Position numbers and translations under genes: made by a program. The notes below the pieces were generated by a model. That model made no database searches and was not told the origin of the DNA. It saw nothing but the letters and a program-made list of their open reading frames with translations. Shown here in pieces: positions 45,007 to 55,378 of a DNA stretch of 64,000 nt. Each line of letters begins with the position of its first letter. The first letter of the stretch is position 1. Source of the stretch: Saccharicrinis aurantiacus (GTDB lineage Bacteria; Bacteroidota; Bacteroidia; Bacteroidales; Marinilabiliaceae); NCBI RefSeq assembly GCF_001660705.2, contig NZ_LYBV02000031.1, positions 186,001 through 250,000 of the forward strand. The letters are read 5' to 3'.

Positions 45007-46560
45007 TTTTTCTAATTCCTCTTTCCAATTGCCTTTGCGGGTTAAAGTACCTTCTTCAATTACGTTGAGTACTTTAATGGTTGCCTCAATGGCTGATTGG
45101 GTTTGATCGGCAGCTAAGCCGCGTGATTTTATTTCAAGTCCATCGTAATCCCAAGTAATAACCGTCTCCACAAGAGCATCGGTTTTACCACCTGGAGGGA
45201 TGGTTACAATATAATCTTTTAGGGTTGGATGCTTCTTACCAAGCTTAGTATATATACGCCACAATGCTTTCATAAAGGCATCGTATTGTCCATCTCCAAC
45301 AGCTGTTTCATCATGTCGCTCGCCTTTAATATTCATACTAATGGAAGCCAATGGACGTAAATCGTGAGCTAAAGATAAATTGTAATTTCTGATGCAAATG
45401 TCTTCGTTCGATTTAGAACTTTTAAGCACATCTGCTATAATAAATGGAAGATCCTCAATGGTAACCGTTTCTTTTTTATCACCTAATTGAATCACACGTT
45501 GGGTTACCTTTTTCATATCCTCAACGTCGAGTTCAATTCCAAGTTCTTCTAAATTCTTTTTAATGTTGGCTTTACCTGATGTTTTACCGAGCGCATATTT
45601 TCTATTACGTCCGAAACGTTCAGGCATTAAGTTGTTAAAATACAAATTGTCTTTACTGTCACCATCGGCATGTACGCCGCTACATTGTGTAAATACATTG
45701 TATCCTGTTATAGGTTGGTTTTCTGGTATACGTAATCCTGAGAATCCCTCTACTACCTTACTTACAGTAATAATATTAGATTCATCTAGGTTGTTGGGTA
45801 ACTTAAGATGATCGTTCAATAGACCAATAACACTGGCTAGTGGTGCATTTCCGGCTCGTTCTCCAAGTCCATTAACGGTTGTATGAATTCCCTTAATCCC
45901 GGTTTTTAATGCAGAGAATGCATTTGCAACAGCCATATCATAATCATTATGTGAATGAAAATCGAAATGAGTATTAGGGAATCGTGTGACCATTTGTGTA
46001 CAGAACTCAAATGTTTGATCGGGATTTAAAACACCAAGAGTATCAGGCAACATAATTCGTTGCACATTCATTTTACTGATGGCCTCAGTTATTTGATACA
46101 CATATTCAGGAGAAGTTAACATTCCGTTACTCCAATCCTCAAGGTATACATTAACTTTTATACCCATTGTATCGGCTGTATCAACCACCTTGGCAATATC
46201 AGCAATATGTTGTTCAGGTGTTTTTTTAAGTTGGCTTTGAACGTGTTTTAATGATCCCTTGGTTAGGAGGTTGATCACCTTCGCACCTGCATCTTTTATC
46301 CATTGTAATGAGATACCACCATCAACAAAACCAAGTACTTCAATTTTATCGATGAAACCATGTTTATTAGCCCAATTGGTAATTTTTTGTACTGCTGAAA
46401 ATTCGCCATCAGAAACACGAGCCGAAGCTACTTCTAAGCGGTCTACTTTTACCTCATCGAGCAACATAGTTGCCATTGCTAGCTTTTCGCCAACATTAAA
46501 AGACACTCCTGTGGTTTGTTCTCCATCACGAAGTGTTGTATCCATTACTTCAATCTTCAT
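45004..46560 (-). CDS. 2-isopropylmalate/citramalate synthase family protein (second copy)
   Basis: A 518-residue DRE-TIM metallolyase with catalytic [14 protein letters not shown], metal site HSHNDYDMAVANA and a C-terminal regulatory LeuA-type domain containing AVGDGQYDAFMKAL. It is clearly diverged from LeuA at 48784. It condenses acetyl-CoA with a 2-oxoacid; the co-operon leuCD and leuB and the absence of ilvA suggest citramalate synthase (pyruvate as substrate), giving 2-oxobutyrate for isoleucine. That substrate is inference; a second isopropylmalate or homocitrate-type synthase remains possible. Its stop codon lies within a repeat arm. Confidence 0.85.
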   Translation of the reverse strand: MKIEVMDTTLRDGEQTTGVSFNVGEKLAMATMLLDEVKVDRLEVASARVSDGEFSAVQKITNWANKHGFIDKIEVLGFVDGGISLQWIKDAGAKVINLLTKGSLKHVQSQLKKTPEQHIADIAKVVDTADTMGIKVNVYLEDWSNGMLTSPEYVYQITEAISKMNVQRIMLPDTLGVLNPDQTFEFCTQMVTRFPNTHFDFHSHNDYDMAVANAFSALKTGIKGIHTTVNGLGERAGNAPLASVIGLLNDHLKLPNNLDESNIITVSKVVEGFSGLRIPENQPITGYNVFTQCSGVHADGDSKDNLYFNNLMPERFGRNRKYALGKTSGKANIKKNLEELGIELDVEDMKKVTQRVIQLGDKKETVTIEDLPFIIADVLKSSKSNEDICIRNYNLSLAHDLRPLASISMNIKGERHDETAVGDGQYDAFMKALWRIYTKLGKKHPTLKDYIVTIPPGGKTDALVETVITWDYDGLEIKSRGLAADQTQSAIEATIKVLNVIEEGTLTRKGNWKEELEK

Positions 46561-46589
46561 ATTCTAAATTTTAGATAAGAGATTATGGG

Positions 46590-46637
46590 AAAAAAGACTG
46601 ATTAGTTACATATGAATATGTGAACAATCAGTCTTTT
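46590..46637. terminator. Symmetrical hairpin between leuD and the second synthase gene
   Basis: Arms AAAAAGACTGATT and AATCAGTCTTTTT with a nested near-palindrome GTTACATATGAATATGTGAAC inside, described here by its ends. T runs on both strands make it a potential bidirectional terminator. It sits inside the operon, so partial read-through or attenuation is likely. Confidence 0.75.
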
Positions 46638-46658
46638 TCTTTATTTCAATTTGTCTAA

Positions 46659-47243
46659 TTAAGCTCTATTTTGCTCATAAGATTCAATTTCATCTTTTAC
46701 GCTCATCAGGTAATCGATGTCATCAAAACCATTTAATAAACAACCTTTTTTGTAACTATTAATATCAAAAGATTCTGACTTACCAGTTGCTTTATTAGTA
46801 ATAGTTTGTGTTTCAAGGTTTACCTCAATTGTATTATCAGCACCAGCTGCAAATAACTCAGCTAAGAATGCTTCTGATACAATAACAGGTAAAACACCAT
46901 TGTTTAATGAATTGTTTCGGAAAATATCAGCAAAAAAACTAGATACTACTACTTTGAATCCGTAACCATCAACAGCCCAAGCAGCGTGCTCGCGGCTAGA
47001 ACCTGATCCAAAGTTTTTTCCTGCAACTAAAATAGATCCTGTATACTCAGGTTTATTTAATACGAAATCGGCTTTTGGAGAACCATCTTTATTGTATCTC
47101 CAATCGGCAAATAAATTATCGCCAAAACCATCTTTAGTAGTTGCTTTTAAGAAACGAGCCGGGATAATCTGATCCGTATCTACGTTCTCAATTGGAAGAG
47201 GTACGTAAGTTGACTCTAATGTTATAAATTTATTTATAGGCAT
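46659..47243 (-). CDS. leuD: 3-isopropylmalate dehydratase small subunit
   Basis: A 194-residue aconitase swivel-domain protein with [13 protein letters not shown] and the diagnostic [13 protein letters not shown] loop. With LeuC it isomerises 2- to 3-isopropylmalate. ATG start 18 bases after leuC, as expected for a tightly coupled pair. Confidence 0.96.
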   Translation of the reverse strand: MPINKFITLESTYVPLPIENVDTDQIIPARFLKATTKDGFGDNLFADWRYNKDGSPKADFVLNKPEYTGSILVAGKNFGSGSSREHAAWAVDGYGFKVVVSSFFADIFRNNSLNNGVLPVIVSEAFLAELFAAGADNTIEVNLETQTITNKATGKSESFDINSYKKGCLLNGFDDIDYLMSVKDEIESYEQNRA

Positions 47244-47261
47244 TTTCTTGAATTTTTAAGG

Positions 47262-48659
47262 TTATAAAGTACGAGGATCAGTAATTACACCTGTTACAGC
47301 ACATGCAGCAGCAGTCAAAGGACCAGCTAATAACGTTCGTGAACCAGGACCTTGACGACCTTCGAAGTTACGGTTACTAGTTGCTACAGAATATTTACCT
47401 GCAGGTACTTTATCATCATTCATTGCTAAACAAGCTGAACATCCAGGCTGACGTAATTCGAAGCCTGCTTCTTCAAGAATATCTTTTAAACCTTCAGCAA
47501 TCGCCTGATCTTCTACTTGGTGAGATCCAGGAACAATCCAAGCTGTTACACCTTCTGCTTTTTTCTTGCCTTTTACAGCATTAGCAAAAACGCGTAAATC
47601 TTCGATACGACCATTGGTACAAGAGCCAACAAAAATCCAATCGACAGGCTTGCCTAACATTTTCTCGCCAGGAGCATAGCCCATATAGTCAAGAGACTTT
47701 AAATATGTTTTTTGTGATGCTTCTTCAACCGTATCAAGCGTAGGAATGCTTTGAGTGATACCAACTCCCATACCTGGGTTAGTACCGTAAGTAATCATTG
47801 GTTCAATATCAGCAGCATCAAAATTGTAAACTTTATCAAACTCAGCATCAGCATCAGTTACCAAAGCTTTCCATTTTTCAACAGCAGCATCCCAATCAGC
47901 ACCTTTAGGTGCATACTCACGACCTTTTACGTACTCAATAGTTTTCTCATCAGGAGCGATAAGGCCACCACGTGCACCCATTTCGATACTCATGTTACAA
48001 ACAGTCATACGGCCTTCCATTGATAAGTTACGGATTGCAGAACCCGAGAACTCAACAAAATAACCTGTACCACCACCTGTAGTAAGTTTAGAAATAACAT
48101 ATAATACTAGGTCTTTTGCAGAAACACCCTCTTCCAATTTACCATCAATGTTAATCTTCATCGTTTTTGGACGCGGTTGCATGATACATTGCGTAGAAAG
48201 TACCATTTCTACCTCTGAAGTACCAATACCAAAAGCAATACTACCAAAGGCACCGTGAGTAGACGTATGGCTATCACCACAAACAATTGTCATACCTGGT
48301 TGTGTGATACCATTCTCTGGTCCAACAACGTGTACTACACCATTTTTAGGATGACCTAAACCGAATAGTGTTACATTGTTATCTTCACAGTTTTTAGTTA
48401 ATGTGTCCACCTGAAATCTAGAAACCTCATCAGCAATAGGAAGATGTTGGTTAATAGTTGGAATGTTGTGATCAGGAGTAGCAAATGTATTTTGCGGTCT
48501 GAATACTTTAATTCCACGAGCTTTTAAGCCGGCGAATGCCTGTGGACTAGTCACCTCATGTACTAAGTGACGGTCGATATACAATACTGAAGGTCCATCC
48601 TCGATGGTCTTCACTTCGTGCATATCCCAAATCTTGTCGAAAAGCGTTTTCCCTGCCAA
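47262..48659 (-). CDS. leuC: 3-isopropylmalate dehydratase large subunit
   Basis: A 465-residue aconitase-family protein. The [4Fe-4S] ligands are visible in [13 protein letters not shown] and [11 protein letters not shown], along with [13 protein letters not shown]. It forms the active enzyme with LeuD downstream. It is separated from leuA by 124 bases that hold repeat element C. ATG start. Confidence 0.97.
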   Translation of the reverse strand: MAGKTLFDKIWDMHEVKTIEDGPSVLYIDRHLVHEVTSPQAFAGLKARGIKVFRPQNTFATPDHNIPTINQHLPIADEVSRFQVDTLTKNCEDNNVTLFGLGHPKNGVVHVVGPENGITQPGMTIVCGDSHTSTHGAFGSIAFGIGTSEVEMVLSTQCIMQPRPKTMKINIDGKLEEGVSAKDLVLYVISKLTTGGGTGYFVEFSGSAIRNLSMEGRMTVCNMSIEMGARGGLIAPDEKTIEYVKGREYAPKGADWDAAVEKWKALVTDADAEFDKVYNFDAADIEPMITYGTNPGMGVGITQSIPTLDTVEEASQKTYLKSLDYMGYAPGEKMLGKPVDWIFVGSCTNGRIEDLRVFANAVKGKKKAEGVTAWIVPGSHQVEDQAIAEGLKDILEEAGFELRQPGCSACLAMNDDKVPAGKYSVATSNRNFEGRQGPGSRTLLAGPLTAAACAVTGVITDPRTL

Positions 48660-48698
48660 TTTACTAAGTATTTATAAGTTATTAATTATTCGTTAGGA

Positions 48699-48780
48699 GA
48701 TACAAGTATCAAGTATCAAGACATAAGACTGATTTACAATCTTATATCTTGATGCTTTTATCTTGATACTTGATACTCAT
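48699..48780. repeat. AAGTATC inverted-repeat element C (no gene inside)
   Basis: Left arm 48703-48731 reads AAGTATCAAGTATCAAGAC then ATAAGACT; right arm 48738-48780 carries AGTCTTAT-like, ATCTTGATGC and TCTTGATACTTGATACT units in opposite orientation. The loop is about 6 bases, so this is a compact hairpin. On the - strand it starts three bases after the leuA stop codon. Confidence 0.88.
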
Positions 48781-48783
48781 TTA

Positions 48784-50280
48784 TTATGCAAACTTCGAAA
48801 GCGCATCTAAATATGCCCAAACAGAAGCGGTTAAAGTATCCACGTTAGCACCAAACCCATGGTATGTTCTACCATCGTGAGATAACTGAACATGCACTTT
48901 ACCAATATCATCAGATCCGCGTGTTACAGCTTGTACCAAGTATTCTTCAAGCACTACATCGAATGGTATCATTTTCTTGATAGCAGTAAATGATGCATCA
49001 ACTGGGCCATCTCCTGTAGCAGTTTCTGTAATTGTTTTACCATTATATATTAAGGTAACCGTAGCAGAAGGAATACAAGATTTACCACATATAACCTGGA
49101 AATTCTCCAATTTGATAACACGCTCTTCTTTCTTCTCGTGGCCAACTAAAACTTCTAAGTCATCATCACCAATATCTTTTTTAGAATCAGCTAATACTAA
49201 GAAGTTTTTATATACTTGGTCTAATTTTTCTTGATCTAAATCGTAACCTAATACATGTAATCTGTGTTTTAATGCTGCACGACCACTACGAGCTGTTAAA
49301 ACAATACTTGATTCTTCGATACCAACATCAGCTGGATCAATAATTTCGTAAGTCTCACGATTTTTCAAAACACCATCTTGGTGAATACCTGATGAGTGAG
49401 CAAAAGCATTTCGTCCTACAATTGCTTTATTCGCCTGAACAGGCATACGCATTAAAGTAGAAACTAATTTACTTGTTTTTATAATTTCTTTAGGATTGAT
49501 ACCTACTTCAAAATCTAAATCTTGATGACATTTAATGGCCATTACCACTTCCTCTAAAGCTGTATTACCGGCTCTCTCGCCCAATCCGTTTAAGGTAACC
49601 TCAACTTGACGCGCACCATTAACTACACCAGCCAATGTATTTGCTGTAGCCATTCCTAAATCGTTATGACAGTGTGTGGCGATAATTGCTTTATCAATGT
49701 TAGGTACGTTATTTACCAAATAGGCGATTTTAGACCCATACTCATGGGGTAAACAATATCCGGTTGTATCAGGTATGTTTACTACATCAGCACCAGCTGC
49801 AACCACTGCCTCAATCACTCTAGCTAAGAATTCGTTCTCACTTCTTCCAGCATCTTCAGCATAAAACTCTACCTCATCCGCACGTTCTTTTGCATACTTA
49901 ACAGCAGCAACAGCACGTTCTATAATCTCATCAGGATTGGAGTTTAATTTTTGATAAATATGGTATGGAGAAGTTCCGATACCCGTATGGATACGACCTC
50001 TTTTTGCATATTTTAATGCATCGCCAGCTACCTCAATATCTTTTTTAACTGCACGAGTTAAAGCACATATTGTTGGGTATGTTACTGCTTTAGAAACAGC
50101 AACAACAGAATTAAAATCTCCTGGACTTGAAATAGGGAATCCTGCTTCAATGATATCCACACCCAATTTCTCGAGTTGCTTGGCTACTTCTATCTTCTCA
50201 ATAGTATTTAACTGACAACCTGGGACTTGCTCCCCATCTCTTAATGTGGTATCAAAAATATGTACTTTATTACTACTCAT
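48784..50280 (-). CDS. leuA: 2-isopropylmalate synthase
   Basis: A 498-residue enzyme from the ATG at 50280; residues upstream of it in the frame do not fit the family. It starts [20 protein letters not shown], has the metal-binding [12 protein letters not shown] and a C-terminal allosteric domain with [16 protein letters not shown]. It condenses acetyl-CoA and 2-oxoisovalerate, the first step of leucine synthesis, and is normally inhibited by leucine. The 215 bases upstream hold a hairpin with a T run that may be a second control point. Its stop is followed at once by repeat element C. Confidence 0.96.
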   Translation of the reverse strand: MSSNKVHIFDTTLRDGEQVPGCQLNTIEKIEVAKQLEKLGVDIIEAGFPISSPGDFNSVVAVSKAVTYPTICALTRAVKKDIEVAGDALKYAKRGRIHTGIGTSPYHIYQKLNSNPDEIIERAVAAVKYAKERADEVEFYAEDAGRSENEFLARVIEAVVAAGADVVNIPDTTGYCLPHEYGSKIAYLVNNVPNIDKAIIATHCHNDLGMATANTLAGVVNGARQVEVTLNGLGERAGNTALEEVVMAIKCHQDLDFEVGINPKEIIKTSKLVSTLMRMPVQANKAIVGRNAFAHSSGIHQDGVLKNRETYEIIDPADVGIEESSIVLTARSGRAALKHRLHVLGYDLDQEKLDQVYKNFLVLADSKKDIGDDDLEVLVGHEKKEERVIKLENFQVICGKSCIPSATVTLIYNGKTITETATGDGPVDASFTAIKKMIPFDVVLEEYLVQAVTRGSDDIGKVHVQLSHDGRTYHGFGANVDTLTASVWAYLDALSKFA

Positions 50281-50369
50281 AACCTTAAAATAAATATTTG
50301 TTGAAGTATATACCAATGTTACATTGAACCTAGTGCTATTATTTAATTCTTTTAAGCGTATGCTTCGTT

Positions 50370-50404
50370 AAAAAAATATCGCCATAGCGAATGCTATGTT
50401 TCAA
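50370..50404 (-). terminator. Hairpin with T run between ilvH and leuA
   Basis: On the - strand: CATAGC-ATTC-GCTATG, then GCGATA and a run of T. The stem is short but the tetraloop and T run make a terminator or attenuator plausible. It would separate ilvDBH from leuACD. Confidence 0.55.
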
Positions 50405-50495
50405 CTTTTTGCCTTACCTAAACTTAAAATATCTAAAATAATATAACACTACTTTCAAAATAAAATAGGTATCATAAACCTCTAATTCCCTTTAC

Positions 50496-51050
50496 TTAAA
50501 ATGTTTCTATTCCTCTAATTTTGTTCTCTGCTCTAAGTTTAAGCAGATACTCTTCAAGGAGTTCTGTTCGTAACTTAGTGATGGCAATTCTGCCTGAGCG
50601 TACAAATTGGAGTACTTTATATTTATCGAGCCTAACAAAGAGTTCTTGTGTTTCTGCTTTGTGGCCAGTTTTTTCAATTACCGTATATTCAGGAGTAATC
50701 TCCATAATACGAGCTCCGTATTTTCTTACAATATCCTCAATTTCGTTACCTGAGAGAAGTGCTTCTGTTGGTACTTTATATAGCGCCATCTCTTGATGAA
50801 TAATTTCATCAGTGGTAAATACAAATACCTTGAGTACATCAATTTTCTTCTCTATTTGAGTTTTAAGTTTATCAATTTGCTCACGTGTAGTGAAAACAAC
50901 AATGGTAAACTTATGGATTCCCTCAAGAGATGATTCCGAAGTATTCAGACTTTCAATATTGATACTTCTGCGTGTAAAAGCAGTGGTGACCTGATTGAGG
51001 AGCCCAACATGGTTTTCAGAAAATATGGTTATAGTGAATTCTTGCTGCAT
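50496..51050 (-). CDS. ilvH: Acetolactate synthase small (regulatory) subunit
   Basis: A 184-residue protein with an N-terminal ACT domain (FTITIFSENHVGLLNQVT, RRSINIESLNTSES) and a second ACT-like domain. It binds branched-chain amino acids and controls the catalytic subunit encoded 33 bases upstream. Typical length and gene order. Confidence 0.95.
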   Translation of the reverse strand: MQQEFTITIFSENHVGLLNQVTTAFTRRSINIESLNTSESSLEGIHKFTIVVFTTREQIDKLKTQIEKKIDVLKVFVFTTDEIIHQEMALYKVPTEALLSGNEIEDIVRKYGARIMEITPEYTVIEKTGHKAETQELFVRLDKYKVLQFVRSGRIAITKLRTELLEEYLLKLRAENKIRGIETF

Positions 51051-51083
51051 TTTTTTTCTTTTTTAAAAGACTGAACTAAAATA

Positions 51084-52793
51084 CTACTCTAATCTAATAT
51101 CTGAAACTGAACTTCCTGATGGAACCATCGGAAATACGTTACCTTCTTTTTCTACTCTAACTTCAAGTAAGAACGATTCTTTACTTTTAGCCATTCTTTC
51201 AACCGCGGCATCTAAATCTTTACGTTCAGTTACCAATTCGCTTTCGATACCAAAACCTTTGGTAATCATTTGGAAATCTGGATTGCAAAGTTCAGTTGAA
51301 GCATATCTTCTATCAAAGAACAATTCTTGCCACTGACGAACCATACCTAAAAAGTTATTATTTAAAATAACAATCTTTACAGCTGCTTTGGTTTGAAAAA
51401 TAGTTCCTAATTCTTGTATTGTCATTTGGAAACCACCGTCACCGATAAAAACACAAACTTCGCGTTCTGGTACACCTAATTTAGCACCTAATGCTGCTGG
51501 CAAACCAAATCCCATTGTACCTAATCCACCTGATGTTACAATACTTTTTGATTGCTTAAATTTAAAGTATCGAGAGGCCATCATTTGGTGCTGACCAACA
51601 TCGGTTACAACAACTGCATCATGATCAAAAGCTTCAGAAATTTTATTAACAACCTCGCCCATGTTCATTCCTCCTTGTTTTGGGAATACCTCGGCATCAA
51701 TTACTTTTTCGATTTCTAAATCATCACACTTTTTAAACTCTGCAAGCCAATTGGTGTGTGTGGTTGGCTTAACAACTTTTGTAAGCTGTGGTAAAGTATC
51801 TTTTACACTTCCCATTACAGCCACATCAGCTTTTATAATTTTATTTACCTCAGCAGGATCTATTTCAAGATGAATAACTTTGGCATTATTGGCATATTTG
51901 GTAGCATCTCCGGTTACCCTATCGTCGAAACGCATTCCGATAGCAATGATAACATCACATTCGTTGGTTTTAACATTAGGGCCATAGTTACCATGCATGC
52001 CTAGCATGCCAACGTTTAATTCGTAATCGGATGGCATTGCAGATAGACCTAATAATGTCCACGCTGCAGGGATACCCGTTTTATCAAGAAACGTTTTTAA
52101 CTCACTTTCTGCCTCACCAAGAATAACACCTTGACCAACTAAAGCCATGGGTTTTTTAGCGTTATTAATTATCTCGGCAGCTTCTACTATTGTTTCTGGC
52201 TTCGTCATTGGAACCGGAGTATAGCTACGAACTAGAGTTTCTTTCTTATAATTAAAAGAAGTCAATTCAAATTGAGCATCTTTTGTAATATCAATTACCA
52301 CAGGGCCTGGTCGGCCAGATGAAGCTATATAAAATGCTTTAGCAATGGCTGCCGGTATATCAGCGGCTTTTTTAACTAATAAATTCCATTTAGTTATGGG
52401 CTGAGTAATACCGATTACATCAATCTCCTGAAAGGCATCTGTACCTAAAAGGGGTGAGGCAACTTGTCCGGTAATAACCACGAGGGGTGTTGAATCTATC
52501 ATTGCATCAGCAATACCGGTTACCGTATTTGTGGCTCCTGGCCCCGAAGTTGCAAAGCAGACACCGACTTTCCCAGTTACTCTAGCATATCCTTGTGCCG
52601 CATGAACAGCTCCTTGTTCATGGCGTGTGAGTACATGATGTAATTTATCTTGGTAATCGTAAAGTGCATCATAAACTGGCATGATGGCACCTCCAGGATA
52701 ACCAAATATTAAATCCACATCCTCACAAAGTAATGAGCGAAGCAATGCTTCTGAACCGGAAATTTTTTCCTCCCCTTTTGTGTTGTAATCCAT
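51084..52793 (-). CDS. ilvB: Acetolactate synthase catalytic subunit
   Basis: A 569-residue ThDP enzyme: N-terminal pyrimidine-binding domain with the catalytic Glu region RHEQGAVHAAQGYAR, a central FAD-type domain and a C-terminal ThDP domain with GDGGFQMTIQEL and ILNNNFLGMVRQW. It condenses two pyruvates, or pyruvate and 2-oxobutyrate. It lies 79 bases after ilvD and 33 before ilvH. Confidence 0.97.
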   Translation of the reverse strand: MDYNTKGEEKISGSEALLRSLLCEDVDLIFGYPGGAIMPVYDALYDYQDKLHHVLTRHEQGAVHAAQGYARVTGKVGVCFATSGPGATNTVTGIADAMIDSTPLVVITGQVASPLLGTDAFQEIDVIGITQPITKWNLLVKKAADIPAAIAKAFYIASSGRPGPVVIDITKDAQFELTSFNYKKETLVRSYTPVPMTKPETIVEAAEIINNAKKPMALVGQGVILGEAESELKTFLDKTGIPAAWTLLGLSAMPSDYELNVGMLGMHGNYGPNVKTNECDVIIAIGMRFDDRVTGDATKYANNAKVIHLEIDPAEVNKIIKADVAVMGSVKDTLPQLTKVVKPTTHTNWLAEFKKCDDLEIEKVIDAEVFPKQGGMNMGEVVNKISEAFDHDAVVVTDVGQHQMMASRYFKFKQSKSIVTSGGLGTMGFGLPAALGAKLGVPEREVCVFIGDGGFQMTIQELGTIFQTKAAVKIVILNNNFLGMVRQWQELFFDRRYASTELCNPDFQMITKGFGIESELVTERKDLDAAVERMAKSKESFLLEVRVEKEGNVFPMVPSGSSVSDIRLE

Positions 52794-52872
52794 GAGTATT
52801 GGCTTTGTGGCTTTCTCCTACTCAGATTGTATTTGCCATCTGATATACTTAAAAACCTATTTTGCTTTTTTA

Positions 52873-54705
52873 TTAATCAATTAATCTTACAGCTCCTTTA
52901 TCGGCTGAACTTACTAAACTAGCATATGCTTTTAATGCTTTTGATACATTTCTTTCGCGCGGTTGAGAAGGCATAAATGCATCTTTACCTTTTGCGAGTT
53001 CTGCTTGCTTACGTTTTTCTAATTCCTCATCAGAAACCATTACGTTTATTGATCTTTCAGGAATGTTAATTTCAATTACATCACCAGTTTGTACCAGACC
53101 AATATTCCCACCAGCTGCCGCTTCGGGAGAAACATGACCGATTGATAAACCTGATGTACCACCTGAAAAACGACCATCGGTAATTAATGCACATTTTTCG
53201 CCAAGGTGACGTGATTTAATATATGATGTTGGGTAAAGCATTTCTTGCATTCCTGGTCCACCTTTAGGGCCTTCGTAGGTAATAATTACCACTTCGCCAG
53301 CAACAACCTCTCCTGATAAGATGCCATCACATGCTGCATCTTGAGACTCATAAACACGGGCGTTCCCTGTGAATTTAAATATTGATTCATCAACACCTGC
53401 AGTTTTTACTACACAGCCATCTTGGGCAATATTTCCCTTAAGAACAGCCAAACCACCATCTTTGTTGTAAGCACCTTCAATACTTCTGATACAACCTCTT
53501 TTTCTATCTAAATCTAGGCGGGCATACATTGTTTTTTGTGAGCCCATAACTAGGTTTCTGATACCTGCTGGTGCACTAGAATATATTTCTTTAGCCTCTT
53601 CAGATGCACTTTCTAAAGTTACGTCGTATTTGGCAATGGCTTGTTTTAAAGTTAATCCATCAGCTCTACTAACGGTATTATCTAATAAACCGCCGCGATC
53701 TAATTCGGCAAGAATGGCTAAAATACCACCGGCACGATTTACATCTTCAATATGATAATGAGAATTTGGTGCTACCTTAGATAATACAGGCGTGTTGCGT
53801 GATATTTGATCAATATCATCCATCGTAAATTCAACCCCTGCTTCGTGAGCTATGGCTAAGATATGTAATACTGTGTTTGTTGAACCTCCCATGGCTACAT
53901 CTAAAGTCATTGCATTTTTAAATGCATTAAATGTACCTATTGAGCGAGGTAATACAGAGTCGTCACCATCTCTATAATATTTATATGTATTTTCAACAAT
54001 TTGAGCAGCTGCTTTTTCGAACAATGCTTTTCTGTTGGCATGTGTTGCTACAATCGTTCCATTACCTGGCAATGCTAATCCAATTGCTTCGTTTAAGCAG
54101 TTCATTGAGTTTGCTGTAAACATACCAGAACAAGAACCACAAGTAGGACAAGCGTTTTCTTCAACCGCCTGTACTTCTGCATCAGAAACTGAATCGTCAG
54201 CAGCCATAACCATAGCATCTACTAAATCTAATGCTTTATCGCCAACTTTACCGGCTTCCATTGGACCACCTGATACAAATACAGCAGGGATATTTAATCG
54301 CATTGCTGCCATTAACATTCCGGGTGTAATTTTATCGCAGTTACTGATGCAAACCATAGCATCTACTTTATGTGCATTACACATATATTCAACGCTATCA
54401 GCAATAACATCACGAGATGGTAAAGAATATAACATACCATCATGTCCCATAGCAATACCATCATCTACAGCAATGGTGTTAAACTCTGCAGCAAAACATC
54501 CTTGGGCTTCGATCATTCGTTTTACGTCCTGACCAATTTCGTGTAAGTGAACATGACCTGGTACAAATTGTGTAAACGAATTAACAATGGCAATCATTGG
54601 TTTGCCGAATTGTTCTTCCTTAACTCCGTTTGCTCTCCAAAGGCTTCTGGCTCCAGCCATTCTTCTACCTTCGGTTGTTGTTGCACTTCTTAATCTATTC
54701 TTCAT
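52873..54705 (-). CDS. ilvD: Dihydroxy-acid dehydratase
   Basis: A 610-residue Fe-S dehydratase with cluster cysteines in [10 protein letters not shown] and [19 protein letters not shown] (given here as its parts [11 protein letters not shown] and NSMNCL), and the C-terminal [14 protein letters not shown]. It makes the 2-oxo precursors of valine and isoleucine. It is the first structural gene of the operon, preceded by a leader peptide and terminator (54764-54953), so its transcription is probably under attenuation control. Confidence 0.97.
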   Translation of the reverse strand: MKNRLRSATTTEGRRMAGARSLWRANGVKEEQFGKPMIAIVNSFTQFVPGHVHLHEIGQDVKRMIEAQGCFAAEFNTIAVDDGIAMGHDGMLYSLPSRDVIADSVEYMCNAHKVDAMVCISNCDKITPGMLMAAMRLNIPAVFVSGGPMEAGKVGDKALDLVDAMVMAADDSVSDAEVQAVEENACPTCGSCSGMFTANSMNCLNEAIGLALPGNGTIVATHANRKALFEKAAAQIVENTYKYYRDGDDSVLPRSIGTFNAFKNAMTLDVAMGGSTNTVLHILAIAHEAGVEFTMDDIDQISRNTPVLSKVAPNSHYHIEDVNRAGGILAILAELDRGGLLDNTVSRADGLTLKQAIAKYDVTLESASEEAKEIYSSAPAGIRNLVMGSQKTMYARLDLDRKRGCIRSIEGAYNKDGGLAVLKGNIAQDGCVVKTAGVDESIFKFTGNARVYESQDAACDGILSGEVVAGEVVIITYEGPKGGPGMQEMLYPTSYIKSRHLGEKCALITDGRFSGGTSGLSIGHVSPEAAAGGNIGLVQTGDVIEINIPERSINVMVSDEELEKRKQAELAKGKDAFMPSQPRERNVSKALKAYASLVSSADKGAVRLID

Positions 54706-54763
54706 TGCTATAAATATCTAATGTCAAGACTACTAAATTGGGTACTTATGTCACGTTTAGGCA

Positions 54764-54798
54764 TAAAAAAAGCCTCTCTCAACTATGTGAGAAAGGCT
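54764..54798 (-). terminator. Attenuator terminator of the ilvD operon
   Basis: On the - strand: AGCCTTTCTC, loop ACATAGTT, GAGAGAGGCT (10 pairs, one T-G) followed by seven T. It lies 45 bases after the leader peptide stop and 59 bases before ilvD. The 5' arm contains TCTCAC, which can pair with GTGAGAG upstream (54834-54843) as an antiterminator. Confidence 0.88.
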
Positions 54799-54843
54799 TA
54801 TATAAAATCCTATAATGTTAAATTTTACACACCACTCTCACTT

Positions 54844-54903
54844 CTACTTGGTAATGACCAAGAGATTAATAATGCTGAGAATGAGTGAAAAATTATTATT
54901 CAT
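54844..54903 (-). CDS. ilvD operon leader peptide, branched-chain amino acid rich
   Basis: A 19-codon frame from ATG at 54903 to TAG at 54844: MNNNFSLILSIINLLVITK. Nine of the 19 residues are Leu, Ile or Val. It sits between a good promoter and a terminator hairpin in front of ilvD, the standard layout of amino-acid attenuation. Stalling at Leu/Ile/Val codons when charged tRNAs are short would cover the first pairing region (CACTC...CTCA in the coding part), free the GTGAGAG region to pair with the terminator arm, and allow read-through. Confidence 0.88.
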   Translation of the reverse strand: MNNNFSLILSIINLLVITK

Positions 54904-54945
54904 AATCGTTTTGCTTTTTTATTGTTGACTAAAAATCAACGATTA

Positions 54946-54975
54946 CAAATGTAGAACTTTTTTCGTACCATCAAA
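54946..54975 (-). promoter_or_regulatory. Promoter of the ilvD operon
   Basis: On the - strand: TTTG (54975-54972), 18 bases, TACATTTG (54953-54946), both perfect matches to the Bacteroidetes consensus. Transcription would start about 35 bases before the leader peptide. Confidence 0.8.
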
Positions 54976-55317
54976 AAAAATGATTCAAAAAAATACATAT
55001 AAAGTGTCACTTTTGTATAAATATACAATGTATAACTACATATTGTAATTGCTCCTTGTTAAAGCAAAGGTGTAATTGAATATTCAAATGAATAATTGTT
55101 CGCTAATCCATAGGGGTTGAGGGCTTATGAATAAACAATAGTGATAAATATCACATGATATTTATTAGTAGTAAGGACTCAATAACTAATGGAAAAATAT
55201 TCACAAAATCTTAATCAGCAAAAATATCCTATTGGATATATAGGTTGCACTCTCATATTTAAAATTTGAAGGTCTTCTTTAAGACTAAATTTGATGAGAA
55301 TATAGGTTTGTTATGAA
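54976..55317. other. Intergenic region upstream of the ilvD promoter
   Basis: Very AT-rich, with no gene or clear structure apart from the promoter at its left edge and the ilvC terminator at its right edge. It could hold regulator sites, but none was recognised. Confidence 0.5.
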
Positions 55318-55321
55318 TAAA

Positions 55322-55352
55322 AACCCTGTTTCAGAATAACTAAAACAGGGTT
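55322..55352 (-). terminator. Intrinsic terminator of ilvC
   Basis: Hairpin AACCCTGTTT(T) / (G)AAACAGGGTT on the - strand followed by a T-rich tail, 27 bases after the ilvC stop. It makes ilvC a separate transcription unit from ilvD. Confidence 0.88.
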
Positions 55353-55378
55353 GATATTTTTAATTGTATCTTAAGTTA

